From Opitutales bacterium (GTDB lineage: Bacteria > Verrucomicrobiota > Verrucomicrobiia > Opitutales > UBA9783): a stretch of 44,168 nt of DNA. Positions 1 through 6,421 of this stretch are shown here, one piece after another. The notes beneath the pieces were generated by a model that was not told the origin of the DNA, did no database searches, and saw only the letters and a program-made list of their open reading frames with translations. The position numbers were made by a program, and so were the translations under genes. Every line of letters starts with the position of its first letter. The first letter of the stretch is position 1. The stretch is from the NCBI GenBank assembly GCA_017958565.1, contig JAGDCJ010000053.1, positions 1 to 44,168 on the forward strand. Direction: 5' to 3'.

Positions 1-441
1 AAGCAGGTTTTGCAGCATTCGGATTTAGGCAGTGCTTTGGTTCATGAAATTTTAGGGGAGTTGCAATCTGCGATTGCGAAGGGGAAAAATTCGTCGGATG
101 AAGAGGAGAAAGTACCAGAGAAGAAGCAGTTTGTGGTAGTGGTTTCGGATGCGGAGGGTGAGCTTTTAGGGAAAGAATGGGTTGGTTGGGTTCTGCAATT
201 GCCCGAAAGTGAAGCGATGCAGTCGGTTCCAGAAAAATTGCAAAAGGTGGCAAAATCGTTTAACGTGAGCCAAAGAGGTCGAAAACATCCGGTGAAAACA
301 GTGGGCGAAACGTGTGAATGGGTATCAGCGAAAATTTTTAAAGAGCAAAAGTTGTGGTTAAAAACGAAAACGCCGGTATTGTTGGTGCCGATGAAAAACG
401 CGTTTGAGGAAAAGCCATCGCTTCGTTCGGAAGTTTGTTAA
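1..441 (+). CDS. Hypothetical protein, 3' part of a gene cut by the window edge
   Basis: The reading frame is open from base 1 and runs to a TAA at 439-441, so the N-terminus lies outside the window; the TTG at position 10 need not be the start. The visible part of about 146 residues has a short acidic/lysine-rich stretch (DEEEKVPEKK) followed by a hydrophobic strand (FVVVVSDAEG). It ends in a basic, Trp-containing segment (KLWLKTKTPVLLVP). I see no membrane segment or known catalytic motif and do not recognise the family. The peroxiredoxin gene follows 22 bases later on the same strand, so the two may share a transcript. It reads as genuinely coding because no stop interrupts it and the codon use resembles that of its neighbours. 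Confidence 0.6.
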   Translation, partial: KQVLQHSDLGSALVHEILGELQSAIAKGKNSSDEEEKVPEKKQFVVVVSDAEGELLGKEWVGWVLQLPESEAMQSVPEKLQKVAKSFNVSQRGRKHPVKTVGETCEWVSAKIFKEQKLWLKTKTPVLLVPMKNAFEEKPSLRSEVC

Positions 442-463
442 CCTTTTTCAAAGGATTGAAGTT

Positions 464-1120
464 ATGTGTATGTGTCAGGAAATGATTCAAATGCCGACCA
501 CATTAGTAGGGCAAAAGGCTCCTTCTTTTTCAGCGCCAGCTGTATTAGAAGGGGAAGAAATCGTAGAGCATTTTTCGCTTGAAAAATACATGGGGCGAAA
601 GTACGTTCTTTTATTTTTTTATCCGAAGGATTTTACCTTTGTCTGCCCAACGGAATTGCACGCTTTTCAAGATGCTTTGCCGGAATTTGACAAACGTAAT
701 ACGCATGTTGTGGCGTGTTCGACGGATTCGGTGGAAAGCCATTTTGCATGGTTGCAGCAGCCGCGGTCGCAAGGCGGTATAAAGGGGATTATCTATCCGA
801 TGGTGTCGGACATCAATAAAACGATTGCGGCGAGTTATGGCGTTTTGGCTGGACGGTACCATTTTGAAGCCGGTCTGTTAAAAGCAGAAGGAACGTTGGT
901 GGCTTATCGCGGATGGTTTTTGATCGATAAAGCGGGCATTGTGCAGCATCAATTAGTGAACCATCTATCGATCGGTCGTTCAGTGCCAGAGGCTTTGCGG
1001 GTGATTGATGCGCTGCAGCAGGTGGAGCAATCAGGAGAAGTTTGTCCGGCTAATTGGCAGAAAGGGGATGTTTCAATGAAACCTGATACAGATGGCCTGC
1101 GTCGTTATTTCCAAAAATAA
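464..1120 (+). CDS. 2-Cys peroxiredoxin (AhpC/TSA family)
   Basis: Thiol peroxidase of 218 residues that reduces hydrogen peroxide and alkyl hydroperoxides in the cytosol. Peroxidatic Cys61 sits in the hallmark motif FYPKDFTFVCPTE, and the resolving cysteine is Cys194 in EVCPANW. Both are present, so this is a typical 2-Cys enzyme. Length and sequence resemble the chlamydial AhpC/thiol-specific antioxidant protein. I chose the ATG at 464 because AAGGA lies 8 bases upstream; the frame is open further upstream to 404, but that extension overlaps the previous gene and is outside the conserved domain. The N-terminus MCMCQ carries two extra cysteines of unknown role. A strong hairpin terminator follows at 1265. 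The thioredoxin reductase gene of this window (26809-27745) could supply electrons through thioredoxin; this link is inferred. Confidence 0.95.
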   Translation: MCMCQEMIQMPTTLVGQKAPSFSAPAVLEGEEIVEHFSLEKYMGRKYVLLFFYPKDFTFVCPTELHAFQDALPEFDKRNTHVVACSTDSVESHFAWLQQPRSQGGIKGIIYPMVSDINKTIAASYGVLAGRYHFEAGLLKAEGTLVAYRGWFLIDKAGIVQHQLVNHLSIGRSVPEALRVIDALQQVEQSGEVCPANWQKGDVSMKPDTDGLRRYFQK

Positions 1121-1264
1121 CGCTTACCCGCGGCTCGTTTGCTGCGAACTTCAGGATACCACCAAACGGCCAGTCTCTAACAAACAAGCAGGTCGTTTTG
1201 GCTGAAACACTTTCCAGAAAATTTCAAGATTACCGGTTTTTGTTTGAAAATGTTTTTCCCCAAT

Positions 1265-1302
1265 AAAAAATCCACGAACGGTGACGTCCGTGGATTTTTT
1301 TT
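1265..1302. terminator. Strong intrinsic terminator between convergent genes
   Basis: An 11-bp outer stem (AAAAATCCACG / CGTGGATTTTT) continues past one A·C mismatch into a 3-bp inner stem closed by a GTGA (GNRA-type) tetraloop, then an eight-base T run. On the other strand the A run gives a T tail too, so it can serve both the peroxiredoxin gene (+) and the cysteine-rich gene ending at 1323 (-). The outer stem recurs at 5909-5941. Confidence 0.85.
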
Positions 1303-1322
1303 ATCAATAAGACTTTTGTTGC

Positions 1323-2100
1323 TTAATGATTATCTGGATGATTTGGGCAACCAAAGTCATGCCACATTTGGGTCGGACTAAGGAGGTGACAATTTGGTTG
1401 GCAAGAAGGAAGATCATACTTCTTGTAACAGACATGGTAAAATGTACCATCGATGTTACGATGGCAACCAAAAGTTCCTGGTCCTTGTATGCAATCATCC
1501 GGCATTTGATTTGGGCAACCGGATTGATGTACAATGCGACCATCCTCCACATGGCATCCAGCATGGCAATCTACTGGCTTTCTATTAGGGCAATTGAGCA
1601 CGTGCTCAGCCACCAACGGCTTAACGTAACGGCAACCTGCCGAGCAACCACTTGGCACATTTGTACACAAAGGACCATGATAATAGGTACCATCTTGATT
1701 ACGATGGCATTCTGTTGTGCAACCATCCGGCATTTTGTTCCAGCAACAAGGCTCATGTTCAATGATGTAGTAAGTGATGCGGCGGCATCTCTTAGCACAA
1801 CCTGGCAGATTATTCCAGCAATCAGGTGCATGATCAATCGTGGCTGGATCACTATAGCAGCATGTAGGGAGGCAATTATCCGGCATTTTATTCGGACAAT
1901 CACTTGCATGTTCGACCTCTTTTAGACCAACACGGTAGCAACCTAGCCTACAACTATCCGGCAGACCGAAATGCACGCAAGTATGCGCGCAACGATCTTC
2001 CGTGCACTCAGGTTGACAATCCGGGAAACGACCGGCGATTGCGTTTATGGATACACTCGATACGAGTGTGATATAAGATAATGCTTTTATTTTTATACAT
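1323..2100 (-). CDS. Secreted cysteine-rich tandem-repeat protein, start region frame-broken or non-canonical
   Basis: About 30 cysteines lie in roughly 235 mature residues. The protein consists of about eight tandem units of 24-31 residues with consensus H-x3-C-[PW]-N-x-[ML]-P-x-x-C-x3-C-x8-9, for example units starting HASDCPNKMPDNC and HQSGCPNQMPDDC. The open frame extends upstream of the GTG at 1976 and encodes a convincing Sec signal peptide: KIKALSYITLVSSVSINAIA, then GRFPDC. No ATG, GTG or TTG begins that segment. The only nearby ATG (2100-2098) is one base out of frame: removing one A from the A5 tract at 2090-2094 joins it to the signal peptide. Alternatively an ATA at 2096-2094 lies 5 bases after AAGGA. 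Export implies disulfide-stabilised repeats at the cell surface or in a host. I know no named family for this repeat. It is divergent from the helicase gene. Confidence 0.7.
2053..2069. promoter_or_regulatory. Inverted repeat ACACTCG-ATA-CGAGTGT, candidate operator
   Basis: Perfect 7-bp arms around a 3-base centre, inside the signal-peptide codons of the cysteine-rich gene and upstream of the divergent helicase gene. The promoter of the helicase gene must lie in this stretch, so a DNA-binding site here is plausible, though coding constraint or chance could also explain it. Confidence 0.35.
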
Positions 2101-2114
2101 TTCCTTTTAGAAAA

Positions 2115-2131
2115 AACATAAATTTTATGTT
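2115..2131. promoter_or_regulatory. Inverted repeat AACATAAA-T-TTTATGTT over the helicase start codon
   Basis: Perfect 8-bp arms with a single central base. It contains the helicase ATG (2127-2129) and lies just upstream of the start of the oppositely oriented cysteine-rich gene. It could be an operator controlling both genes, or simply AT-rich leader sequence. Confidence 0.4.
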
Positions 2132-4391
2132 AAGCGTTTTTGAAAAAAATTTTTTTCGTTTATCGGATGCAGAACAACGCCGGTTGTTTGTTTCTATGCT
2201 TGATCAAGATTTTTCAGTGATCGCTCCGGCGGGTGTCGGGAAAACGCACGCGTTGGTGGAGCGCGTGGTGCGTCTCGTTCAACAGCAGTCGCAAGTGTTA
2301 CCCAATTTGTACGTCATTACGTACACAAAGAAAGCAGCTGTATCGTTAAAAGTGCGCGCGCAGGAACGTTTGCGAACCGATACCGATCGTTCGCGGGCGT
2401 TATGGGCGCTTCAACCGGTTTTCTTTGGAACCATCCATTCGTTAGCTTGGCAGCTCATTCGGAGATGGGATCCGACCTCGTATGAATATTTGCCAGAAGA
2501 CTCCGATTGTCGAAATGATTTTTTACGTTCTTTTGATTTTCAACAACTGCCGGAAAAATTTCCCCGTGTGTTGTTTCGTTTCATTGAGGTCGATACGTTG
2601 TTGCAAGCGATGGAGAGATGGCATGGTTGTGAAAACGATTTGGGGAAACGTTCGGGCGATGCATGGTTGGATCCAGCGGAGCTTGCGGCGATCGAAAAAC
2701 GCATGCAGCAATTGGATCTGTCGCCGATTTTGGAGTACCAACCGACGACTCGACATCCAAAAGCGTTGAAAAACATAGAAAAAACCAAGCAATCATTGCG
2801 GCATTGGTGGGAAGTTTATCAGCAAGGAGAAGATTTTGTGCCTTTGCCAAAATGTTTGGATGGCGGCAAAGCTTTTCAATCCGTTTTTGAAAAAACTTTT
2901 CGCCCCTTTTATCAATCGTTGCGTCAGTTAGCGATGGCTTGTGGTCCATATTTCGTGAAACGTTCTTTTGATTTTCGGCGCGAAAAAGGCTATTTGACGC
3001 ACACAGATGTAATTCGTTGGGTCCAGCAGGTGATCCAAACGCCTGATGCAAAAAATTTTTACGCACAACATCCGATTTCCATTTTGTTAGATGAAGCGCA
3101 AGATACCGATGTTGCACAGTTTCATTTTTTAAAAACGTGGTTGTCGATGCACCCCAAAAGCCACTTTTCGATGGTGGGCGACCCGCAGCAGTCCATTTAT
3201 GGACGAGCGGACGTATCATCGTACGTACAATTCCATCAAACGCTCGTACAAGAAAAACGTTGCCAACCGTTGATTTTTTCGAAAACCTTTCGGTGCCCAT
3301 CGAACATTGTTTCCGTTCTCAATGCGCACTTCCCAAAAATTTTGTCCAGGCAGACGGATGCGTTGCAAGTGGATTACGTCCCTTTACAATCGGCTGCGAA
3401 AACGGAAGGAAGTTTTCAAGAAATTTGTGTACCTTTTGATGGAAGCATGGATCCGGTGGAGCAAGAAGCACGCGCCGTATCGGATTTTTTAAAGACTGAT
3501 TTGCAAAACCGTCCGCGAGCGTTATCAGATATTTGCTTTTTATCGCCTCGCAAGGATTGGTTGCAAGCATTTCAGCAGGCTTTATCCAACATGGGTTGGA
3601 AGATGCAGCTGCATTCCCATCCGGTAACTGGTCGAGATTGTCCGCTTTTTTGCCATGTTTTGGCCATGATTCATGAAGTGAATTTCCCAGAAGATACTTT
3701 TGAAAAAGTTGGTTTGTTACAGACGGCCTTTGGTTGCTCAACGGAAGCGCTGACGTGGGTGTTTGAAAAGAGAAGTGTTCAAAAGCAGCCCGTAACAAAA
3801 CCGTTGCCGTCTTCTTTACAAACGGTAAAATCCGCGCAAGCAGTACTGGATCGATTGATTCAAGAAACGGCAGCTTTGTCGCTTTGCGCGGGTGTGACAA
3901 AATTGTTAGCGTTTTTTCAACCTCGTTGTGAGGCAACACCAACGGATGCGTATTTTACGGATTTGCTGCTAAAAACTGCTTTTCAAACGCAGCAAAAAGG
4001 GCAATCTTGGTTTGCGTTTGAAACGTATTTGCGTCCTTATTTGCATGTAGAAGCAGAAGAAGAGGTCGAAATTCAATCAGATGCGTTACAAGGATTTTCT
4101 TGTCATAAGGCCAAAGGATTGGAATGGGAAACTGTTTTTTTACCATTTTTTTACCGTCCGATTCATCCACCATCGGCTTCTTACCCACGTGTCGTTCGCA
4201 ATCAATTTTTGTGGAGGGCTGAAGATGCGAAAGAGACGGGTGATTTCGATGAGTACCGTCGAGAATGTCAACGGTTGCTGTATGTTGCTTGTACGCGTGC
4301 GAAACAGCATCTATGGGTATTGCAAGACGCAGCGCTTTGGGAATCGGAAGAGAAAAGCTTTTCGTTCGGATCGTTGTTTGAAGCTGTGTAA
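2127..4391 (+). CDS. UvrD/RecB-like superfamily 1A DNA helicase
   Basis: ATP-dependent helicase of 754 residues with all the main SF1A motifs in order: Walker A APAGVGKTH (33-41), Walker B/motif II LLDEAQDTD, motif III VGDPQQSIYGR, motif IV TFRCPSNIV, motif V SCHKAKGLEWETVF and motif VI RLLYVACTRAKQ. The CHKAKGLEW form and the wording around motif II resemble AddA/RecB-type recombination helicases more than UvrD proper. No RecB-type nuclease domain is evident at the C-terminus, which ends soon after motif VI. It probably acts in DNA repair or replication-fork processing; a partner subunit is not in the window. The start at 2127 has no clear Shine-Dalgarno sequence but is the first in-frame ATG and lies inside a palindrome. 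The gene is followed 15 bases later by the FliO-like gene. Confidence 0.88.
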   Translation: MLSVFEKNFFRLSDAEQRRLFVSMLDQDFSVIAPAGVGKTHALVERVVRLVQQQSQVLPNLYVITYTKKAAVSLKVRAQERLRTDTDRSRALWALQPVFFGTIHSLAWQLIRRWDPTSYEYLPEDSDCRNDFLRSFDFQQLPEKFPRVLFRFIEVDTLLQAMERWHGCENDLGKRSGDAWLDPAELAAIEKRMQQLDLSPILEYQPTTRHPKALKNIEKTKQSLRHWWEVYQQGEDFVPLPKCLDGGKAFQSVFEKTFRPFYQSLRQLAMACGPYFVKRSFDFRREKGYLTHTDVIRWVQQVIQTPDAKNFYAQHPISILLDEAQDTDVAQFHFLKTWLSMHPKSHFSMVGDPQQSIYGRADVSSYVQFHQTLVQEKRCQPLIFSKTFRCPSNIVSVLNAHFPKILSRQTDALQVDYVPLQSAAKTEGSFQEICVPFDGSMDPVEQEARAVSDFLKTDLQNRPRALSDICFLSPRKDWLQAFQQALSNMGWKMQLHSHPVTGRDCPLFCHVLAMIHEVNFPEDTFEKVGLLQTAFGCSTEALTWVFEKRSVQKQPVTKPLPSSLQTVKSAQAVLDRLIQETAALSLCAGVTKLLAFFQPRCEATPTDAYFTDLLLKTAFQTQQKGQSWFAFETYLRPYLHVEAEEEVEIQSDALQGFSCHKAKGLEWETVFLPFFYRPIHPPSASYPRVVRNQFLWRAEDAKETGDFDEYRRECQRLLYVACTRAKQHLWVLQDAALWESEEKSFSFGSLFEAV

Positions 4392-4406
4392 GAAGGAAGA
4401 AAAGAA

Positions 4407-4769
4407 TTGTGTTTTTTGGTAAAATTTTATACAATCTTCTTGCATATGGACAGTTTGAATGCATGGCTTGGAAGCAATGGGCTTAGTTTTTCGACCATCG
4501 TGCAGCTCGTAGGGGGGGTGCTTTTGTTGGCAAGTTTGTGGATCGTTTATGGAAAAAATCGAGGTTGCCGGCGAGGGCGAGTGTTTTCAGAGCGAAATTT
4601 AAAAATTTTGGAATCGAAACCGTTGGGCAATCGCCAGTTCTTGCTTGTGGTTGCGTATCAACAAGAAAAAGTTTTGTTGGGGGTTTACCCAAACGGTATG
4701 CAGTTTTTATGCCGTTTATCTTCATCGGAACATTTAGCCCTTTTGGGAAAAAATGTTTCCTTGGAATAA
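4407..4769 (+). CDS. FliO-like small membrane protein
   Basis: A 120-residue protein with one membrane segment (VQLVGGVLLLASLWIVYG) followed by a cytoplasmic basic domain. The core, NLKILESKPLGNRQFLLVV then VLLGVYPNGMQFL, matches the FliO pattern in which a short beta domain follows a single helix. FliO assists assembly of the FliP/SctR export gate of flagella. No other flagellar gene is in the window, but type III secretion genes are, so it could serve either apparatus. Start choice: TTG at 4407 has AAGGAAG 7 bases upstream; the ATG at 4446 (107 residues) has no Shine-Dalgarno sequence but gives a more typical N-terminus. FliO is a short, weakly conserved family, so the call is moderate. Confidence 0.6.
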   Translation: MCFLVKFYTIFLHMDSLNAWLGSNGLSFSTIVQLVGGVLLLASLWIVYGKNRGCRRGRVFSERNLKILESKPLGNRQFLLVVAYQQEKVLLGVYPNGMQFLCRLSSSEHLALLGKNVSLE

Positions 4770-4797
4770 AAATCTGGAAATCTTTTGCAGTTTTTTG

Positions 4798-4809
4798 TAG
4801 AATAATCTC
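4798..4809 (+). promoter_or_regulatory. Candidate -10 box of fbaB, possible leaderless start
   Basis: TAGAAT at 4798-4803 is followed by only six bases (AATCTC) before the ATG at 4810, and no Shine-Dalgarno sequence is present. This geometry would place the transcription start at the initiation codon itself. A clear -35 box was not found. Confidence 0.4.
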
Positions 4810-5859
4810 ATGAATAAGCATATTGAGCAATTTTTGAAAGCGGATAACAGTCGATTAATCCAGCATGTCTGTAAAACGATTGCAAAAGAGCGGTTGCAGT
4901 TGCCGGGACCTGATTTTATCGATCGTGTGTGGATGAAAAGCGATCGGTCGAATCCGGTTTTAAATAGTTTGGAACGTTTGCGGAATCATGGGCGTTTAGC
5001 AGGAACCGGCTATGTGTCGATTTTGCCGGTTGATCAGGGCATTGAACATTCGGCGGGCGCGAGTTTTGCACCCAATCCGATGTATTTTGATCCAGAAAAC
5101 TTGGTGCGTTTAGCGATCGAAGGAGGTTGCAATGCGATTGCTTCAACGTATGGAGTGCTTGCAAGCGTATCGCGTAAGTATGCGCATCAAATTCCCTTTA
5201 TTGTCAAATTGAATCACAATGAATTGCTGACGTATCCGAATAAGTTTGACCAAATTTACTTTGCGGATGTGGAGCAAGCGTGGAATTTAGGTGCCGTAGC
5301 GGTAGGGGCGACCATTTATTTTGGTTCGGCGGAATCCAGCCGACAGATTGAAGAAACCACCGCAGCGTTTGCTCATGCCCACGAATTGGGAATGGCGACC
5401 ATTTTATGGTGTTACTTGCGCAATTCGGCATTCAAGGCGGATAAGGACTATCATACGAGTGCAGATTTAACGGGCCAAGCGAATCATCTTGGTGCAACCA
5501 TCGGTGCGGATATTGTTAAGCAAAAGCTTCCAACAAACAACGGCGGTTTTCAGGCTTTGAAATTTGGCAAAACGCACGAGAAAGTTTATCGCGAATTAAC
5601 GACCGATCATCCGATCGATTTAACGCGTTATCAAGTGGCGAATAGTTATATGGGCCGTGTAGGATTGATCAATTCAGGCGGCGCTTCCGGTACGAACGAT
5701 TTCCATGATGCTATCGAAACGGCCATCATTAACAAGCGGGCAGGAGGTATGGGGCTCATTTTGGGCCGAAAAGCTTTCCAAAAGCCCTTCGAGGAAGGTG
5801 TAGAGTTGTTGCATACCGTCCAGGATGTGTACCTCGAGCCATCGATTACCGTGGCGTAG
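4810..5859 (+). CDS. fbaB: Class I fructose-bisphosphate aldolase (DhnA/FbaB type)
   Basis: Cytosolic enzyme of glycolysis and gluconeogenesis that interconverts fructose 1,6-bisphosphate with dihydroxyacetone phosphate and glyceraldehyde 3-phosphate through a lysine Schiff base. It has 349 residues, the usual length for the FbaB/DhnA family (E. coli FbaB about 350). Landmarks are [11 protein letters not shown], the strand with the putative Schiff-base lysine in [15 protein letters not shown], and the phosphate-binding glycine segments [12 protein letters not shown] and [13 protein letters not shown]. Chlamydiae carry the same class instead of the metal-dependent aldolase. The gene appears to stand alone: a possible promoter lies directly before the ATG and a hairpin terminator 50 bases after the stop. 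Confidence 0.95.
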   Translation: MNKHIEQFLKADNSRLIQHVCKTIAKERLQLPGPDFIDRVWMKSDRSNPVLNSLERLRNHGRLAGTGYVSILPVDQGIEHSAGASFAPNPMYFDPENLVRLAIEGGCNAIASTYGVLASVSRKYAHQIPFIVKLNHNELLTYPNKFDQIYFADVEQAWNLGAVAVGATIYFGSAESSRQIEETTAAFAHAHELGMATILWCYLRNSAFKADKDYHTSADLTGQANHLGATIGADIVKQKLPTNNGGFQALKFGKTHEKVYRELTTDHPIDLTRYQVANSYMGRVGLINSGGASGTNDFHDAIETAIINKRAGGMGLILGRKAFQKPFEEGVELLHTVQDVYLEPSITVA

Positions 5860-5908
5860 GATCGCTTCTTGAGTTCGTTTTCAAAAGAATTTTTTTACTT
5901 TACTCTTC

Positions 5909-5941
5909 AAATCCGCGAGCCTAGGAGGTCCGTGGATTTTT
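5909..5941 (+). terminator. Intrinsic terminator after fbaB
   Basis: The stem AAATCCGCG pairs with CGTGGATTT (one G·T), then an A·C mismatch and an inner stem, followed by five T. It shares its outer stem and the internal A·C mismatch with the terminator at 1265-1302, while the inner stem and loop differ. Confidence 0.75.
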
Positions 5942-6137
5942 GTTGGATATCTGTATTCGCTATTTGAAGTTTCAGAAGGACGGTTTCGGCCAACCAAAAC
6001 CTGTTCCACCCTATTCCATGCAGTGGCACTTTGGTTATCTTGTGTCTATTGTTGCCTATATTCCAAGAAGAAAGCATATAGGTTTTCTTCAGCAGGGAGA
6101 TATCAGCTAAAAACGGTTGCTCGCAAGAGCATCAATC
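5942..6137. other. Non-coding stretch with overlapping hairpins
   Basis: No convincing coding frame. Two mutually exclusive stems overlap: CCTATAT (6055-6061) with ATATAGG (6076-6082), and GAAGAAA (6067-6073) with TTTCTTC (6084-6090). A third small hairpin, TGCTC-GCAA-GAGCA at 6118-6131, lies just beyond the 3' end of tRNA-Arg and, on the minus strand, is followed by CCGTTTTTA. It may be the terminator of the tRNA transcript. Confidence 0.4.
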
Positions 6138-6140
6138 TGG

Positions 6141-6213
6141 CGAGGAAGGTGGGATTCGAACCCACGACCTGCGGTTTAGAAAACCGTAGCTCTATCCACT
6201 GAGCTACATCCTC
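6141..6213 (-). tRNA. tRNA-Arg (anticodon UCU)
   Basis: A complete cloverleaf can be drawn on the minus strand: acceptor arm starting GAGGATG, D arm GCTC...GAGC, anticodon loop TTTCTAA (anticodon TCT, reads AGA), T arm GTGGG-TTCGAAT-CCCAC and discriminator G. CCA is encoded (plus strand 6138-6140). There is one T-T mismatch in the acceptor stem. It is the second gene of a two-tRNA transcript after tRNA-Met. Confidence 0.93.
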
Positions 6214-6230
6214 GTGAGTGCAAAGCTTGG

Positions 6231-6302
<72 letters not shown>

Positions 6303-6316
6303 ATTCTATTAACCTG

Positions 6317-6346
6317 AGTATGAAAAAACATTCCGCGAAGCGTCAA
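6317..6346 (-). promoter_or_regulatory. Promoter of the tRNA-Met/tRNA-Arg transcript
   Basis: On the minus strand TTGACG is followed after 18 bases by CATACT, and the tRNA-Met gene begins 14 bases further. The -35 box differs from consensus at one position. Placement fits a sigma-70-type promoter for a stable RNA operon. Confidence 0.6.
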
Positions 6347-6401
6347 GGAAAATACCGTGAAAGGAGGATGGGAAGGAAGCTAGAAAAGCAACCGTTTTTA
6401 A

Positions 6402-6420
6402 CTTGATAGGAATATCAAGG
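6402..6420 (+). promoter_or_regulatory. Hairpin over the ribosome-binding site of the ATPase gene
   Basis: CTTGATA (6402-6408) pairs perfectly with TATCAAG (6413-6419) across a GGAA loop. The arm on the 3' side overlaps the AAGG Shine-Dalgarno sequence, directly before the ATG at 6422. As RNA it could hide the ribosome site; as DNA it could be an operator. Confidence 0.45.
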
Positions 6421-6421
6421 G

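Noticed and set aside
1326-1925. 199-residue plus-strand frame opposite the Cys-rich gene
   Set aside because: Antisense shadow: its Ile/Thr/Ala-rich sequence has no domain, while the minus strand encodes a regular repeat with a signal peptide.
2581-3942. Two minus-strand frames of about 240 and 207 residues inside the helicase gene
   Set aside because: They lie opposite conserved helicase motifs and show no recognisable family, start signal or operon context.
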